DNA from: Cyanobacteria bacterium UBA11153
Lineage (GTDB): Bacteria > Cyanobacteriota > Cyanobacteriia > Cyanobacteriales > Coleofasciculaceae
Direction: 5' to 3'
Assembly (NCBI GenBank): GCA_003511885.1
Contig: DOIX01000385.1
Location: 15,843 to 31,697 of the forward strand
DNA: 15,855 nt
Made by a program: the position numbers and the translations under genes. Shown here piece by piece: positions 14,305-15,855 of the stretch. The notes below the pieces were generated by a model, which was not told the origin of the DNA, did not search any database, and worked only from the letters and a program-made list of their open reading frames with translations. Position 1 is the first letter of the stretch, and each line of letters starts with the position of its first letter.

Positions 14305-14637
14305 CTGAGTTTTTGTAAACTAATGTAAATCTTTACCAGTTCTTTATTTTTCATCTTTACCCTTTAATTATGCAACTAAAAATCCCTTCCCTAGGAAAGA
14401 ACATAGATCATGAATTCTTTTCAAATATGTTTAAACCTTTTAAACACTCTGAGTCAATTTTACCAAGAGTTACAGCAGTTCCCGCTGTAATGGAGTACAC
14501 TTTAATAAGTAGTCAAGATTTGATCTATTATCTCGATGCTAATTCTACTGTACCTCATAAGAGCGGAAACCGCTGTAGTTACCAATTTTCTGAATAATTT
14601 TCAGCAATCGACGCTGTGGATTAGTAATACAACAGAA
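14305..14637. other. Gap with palindromic repeats, no supported gene
   Basis: A 75-codon frame (14370-14597) crosses this stretch but runs through the palindromic repeat and has no recognisable domain, so I leave it out. The longer start for the Hsp20-like gene (ATG at 14536) also falls here, and its extra 34 codons are partly encoded by the AGCGG-AAA-CCGCT hairpin. The promoter for the downstream gene group should lie here. Confidence 0.45.
14469..14491. repeat. Palindromic repeat, copy 2
   Basis: This is the reverse complement of the element at 1-23, with one mismatch in 23 (first base pair region, GTTACAGC instead of ATTACAGC). Arms TTACAGC and GCTGTAA surround a loop. A degenerate relative with arms AGCGG and CCGCT and loop AAA follows at 14562-14574, also ending in GCTGTAG. 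Confidence 0.6.
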
Positions 14638-15201
14638 ATGCCCATCTGGGAAATTACACTCCAGGAAACCAAAACGGAAGTTATACTCAAAGTTTATATA
14701 TCTCAGGTTCAGCTTAACACGATCGATATCAAGATCGGTCAGGAAACTGTTTTAATTCAAGGGCAATGGCAGGCAGACGAAGGATATTTTGATTCCAGTA
14801 GATTTCAAAGTTTGATTCCTTTACCATATTGCATTAATCCTCAAACAACTCAAGCGGAAATCGAACCAGGTATTTTGATCGTCAGGTTTCAAAAATCAGC
14901 AAAAATCAAGCAATCAGTAGTGGAAATTAAACCAAAAATGCAAAATTTCTTTATTGCCAGCAGATCAAATAAAGGATCGGAATACTCCGCTACATTGCAA
15001 GAATTTAATAAATTAATAATTAACTATATTTACGGACTACATCTTACCTCGGTTGGGACAAACTTTTTCAAAGTATTGGCGGATCGAGTCTTGACAGAAA
15101 ACTCATTGATAGAGAACTCACTAGCAGATAAATCATTGCGAGAGAACTCATTGGTAGAGATATATTATGGAGATTTTAAACGTAGTATCTGTGAATACTA
15201 A
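14638..15201 (+). CDS. Hsp20/alpha-crystallin-like protein with repetitive tail
   Basis: A 187-residue protein from the chosen ATG (14638); an upstream ATG at 14536 would give 221 residues, but the added part overlaps a hairpin repeat. The first 90 residues follow the alpha-crystallin pattern: MPIWEITLQETKTEVILKVY (strand, acidic turn, strand), IDIKIGQETVLIQGQW (strands with a Gly turn), FDSSRFQSLIPLP (the loop before the SLPEGVD position) and QAEIEPGILIVRF (ending with the GVLxV-like signature, here GILIV). Small heat-shock proteins hold unfolded proteins. The C-terminal half is unrecognised; its end has four to five 5-residue units such as LTENS, LIENS, LADKS, LRENS. The C-terminal IxI/V anchor of true sHSPs is not obvious, so chaperone function is uncertain. 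The stop codon overlaps the start of the next gene by 35 bases, suggesting co-translation. Confidence 0.7.
   Translation: MPIWEITLQETKTEVILKVYISQVQLNTIDIKIGQETVLIQGQWQADEGYFDSSRFQSLIPLPYCINPQTTQAEIEPGILIVRFQKSAKIKQSVVEIKPKMQNFFIASRSNKGSEYSATLQEFNKLIINYIYGLHLTSVGTNFFKVLADRVLTENSLIENSLADKSLRENSLVEIYYGDFKRSICEY
15091..15159 (+). repeat. 15-bp coding repeat at the Hsp20-like C-terminus
   Basis: Four 15-base units and a partial fifth (TTGACAGAAAACTCA, TTGATAGAGAACTCA, CTAGCAGATAAATCA, TTGCGAGAGAACTCA, TTGGTAGAG) encode LTENS, LIENS, LADKS, LRENS, LVE. The third unit is the most diverged. The array ends eight bases before the start of the next gene. Confidence 0.75.
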
Positions 15202-15586
15202 AACGGTTTTACTGATTAGCAGCGAACAAAATTTGCGAGATGTCTTGGAAGCATGTTTGATCGATTTGGCAGGTTGGCAAGTTTTGACGGCTGAGGATTT
15301 ATTGGCAGGATTGGGGCAAGCCGCACTCGATCAACCTGATGCGATTATTTTGGTTATGTCTAAGTTTGGTAGAGATGGATTTATGTTTTTGCAACAACTC
15401 CGAAAAAATACCCTAACTCAGGAAATTCCTATTGTTATCATGATTTCCGGATCAAAATGGATGGATATGGAGCTTTTTGAAAAGTACCGAGTTACAGGGA
15501 TAATTGACTATGAAATCGATCCAGTCATCCTTCCCCATCAAGTTGCCAATTTATTGGGTTGGGAGGATCGATATCGATTAAATTAG
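15167..15586 (+). CDS. Degenerate receiver domain without phosphorylation site
   Basis: This 139-residue protein aligns with the response regulator at 13755 without gaps at an offset of nine residues, so the receiver fold is likely kept (LRDVLEACLIDLAGW, DAIIL, GRDGFMFLQQLRK, IPIVIMIS, ANLLGWED). Every catalytic position has changed: acidic pair to Ser18-Ser19, phospho-Asp to Val63, Thr to Ile93, Lys to Tyr115. It therefore cannot be phosphorylated in the usual way and is a pseudo-receiver, probably a protein-binding module (inference). The ATG overlaps the end of the Hsp20-like gene by 35 bases; a GTG at 15191 would start at the same place as the intact relative's N-terminus. The frame is open over the full domain, so it looks maintained rather than decayed. 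Confidence 0.85.
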   Translation: MEILNVVSVNTKTVLLISSEQNLRDVLEACLIDLAGWQVLTAEDLLAGLGQAALDQPDAIILVMSKFGRDGFMFLQQLRKNTLTQEIPIVIMISGSKWMDMELFEKYRVTGIIDYEIDPVILPHQVANLLGWEDRYRLN

Positions 15587-15641
15587 GCAGATTATCTCTC
15601 GCTCTTGGAACAGACTATTTACTTTAATTCAGGATTCTGTT

Positions 15642-15821
15642 ATGTCCAACTGTCCTTGCTGCTCTAATAAACTGCTCCGCCATATCCGGGCGCATCAAAT
15701 TTACTGGTTTTGTCGTCATTGTTGGCAAGAAATGCCAGTTATAGATATGAAAAAGTATACTTCAGAATGGGAGAGTCCGCTGATTCCTAAATTGGTGTGT
15801 GTTATTAACTCAGATCGATAG
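15642..15821 (+). CDS. Small zinc-ribbon protein
   Basis: A 59-residue protein. Residues 4-31 form a compact zinc-binding pattern: C4-P-C-C7, then 16 residues, then C24-R-H-C27 (CPCCSNKLLRHIRAHQIYW, then FCRHCWQEMP). I recall small proteins with this CPCC/CRHCWQEMP signature in cyanobacteria, without known function. AGGA seven bases before the ATG (15631-15634) gives a good ribosome-binding site. The rest of the protein is short and unstructured. It follows the pseudo-receiver by 55 bases on the same strand and may share its transcript. The stop codon TAG is part of a GATAGTT heptamer array. Confidence 0.8.
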   Translation: MSNCPCCSNKLLRHIRAHQIYWFCRHCWQEMPVIDMKKYTSEWESPLIPKLVCVINSDR

Positions 15822-15840
15822 TTGATAGTTGATAGTTGAT
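15817..15840 (+). repeat. GATAGTT heptamer array overlapping a stop codon
   Basis: Three perfect GATAGTT units (15817-15837) and a partial fourth. The stop codon TAG of the zinc-ribbon gene (15819-15821) is inside the first unit. The unit is the reverse complement of the TATCAAC array at 6979-7027, and both read the same way relative to the gene they follow. Confidence 0.75.
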
Positions 15841-15855
15841 ATAGCAATCATAAAT

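Noticed and set aside
14370..14597. 75-codon plus-strand frame upstream of the Hsp20-like gene
   Set aside because: It runs through a palindromic repeat, has no recognisable domain or ribosome-binding site and overlaps a more likely gene start region.

Overview
The window looks like accessory chromosomal DNA from a cyanobacterium, most likely a filamentous one. Evidence: many HIP1 octamers (GCGATCGC, for example 6611, 13421 and an overlapping pair at 14023-14036), moderate-to-low GC, several families of heptameric tandem repeats (STRRs) in the gaps, and typical cyanobacterial protein architectures (CHASE2 with a PP2C/SpoIIE phosphatase, FHA fusions, multi-PAS/GAF histidine kinases with a KdpD-type DUF4118 membrane region, a small CPCC/CRHC zinc-ribbon protein). 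The genus cannot be fixed from the sequence alone.

Layout. 1-3700 (+): a secreted protein with a BamE/SmpA-like motif, a short FHA protein with a zinc ribbon, and an FHA domain fused to an NAD(P)/FAD oxidoreductase-like protein. 3780-9814 (-): a CHASE2 membrane-anchored PP2C phosphatase, a secreted protein made of five 22-residue repeats, a prolyl oligopeptidase and an unrecognised helical protein. 9815-10518: a gene-free stretch with a nested-palindrome MITE. 10519-14135 (+): a multidomain sensor histidine kinase broken by an out-of-frame internal deletion, then a single-domain response regulator. 14136-14637: repeat-rich gap. 14638-15821 (+): an Hsp20-like protein, an overlapping receiver domain that has lost its catalytic residues, and a 59-residue zinc-ribbon protein.

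How the genes may work together. The first part suggests Ser/Thr-phosphorylation signalling: two FHA (phosphothreonine-reading) proteins converge on a PP2C-type phosphatase gene. No kinase is present in the window, so a shared pathway is inference. The right half is two-component signalling. The kinase has a GAF domain with the Cys-His pair and a DPC motif seen in cyanobacteriochromes, so it may once have been a light sensor. It is now split: the sensor ORF stops at 12903, and the H-box and ATPase continue in the -1 frame. The response regulator downstream is intact. A divergent relative of it at 15167 keeps the fold pattern but has no phosphorylation site.

Most gaps contain short repeats, and several touch coding ends. 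GATAGTT heptamers directly follow two stop codons in the sense orientation. AATAACC heptamers run into the response-regulator start codon, and an inverted repeat supplies the response-regulator stop codon.
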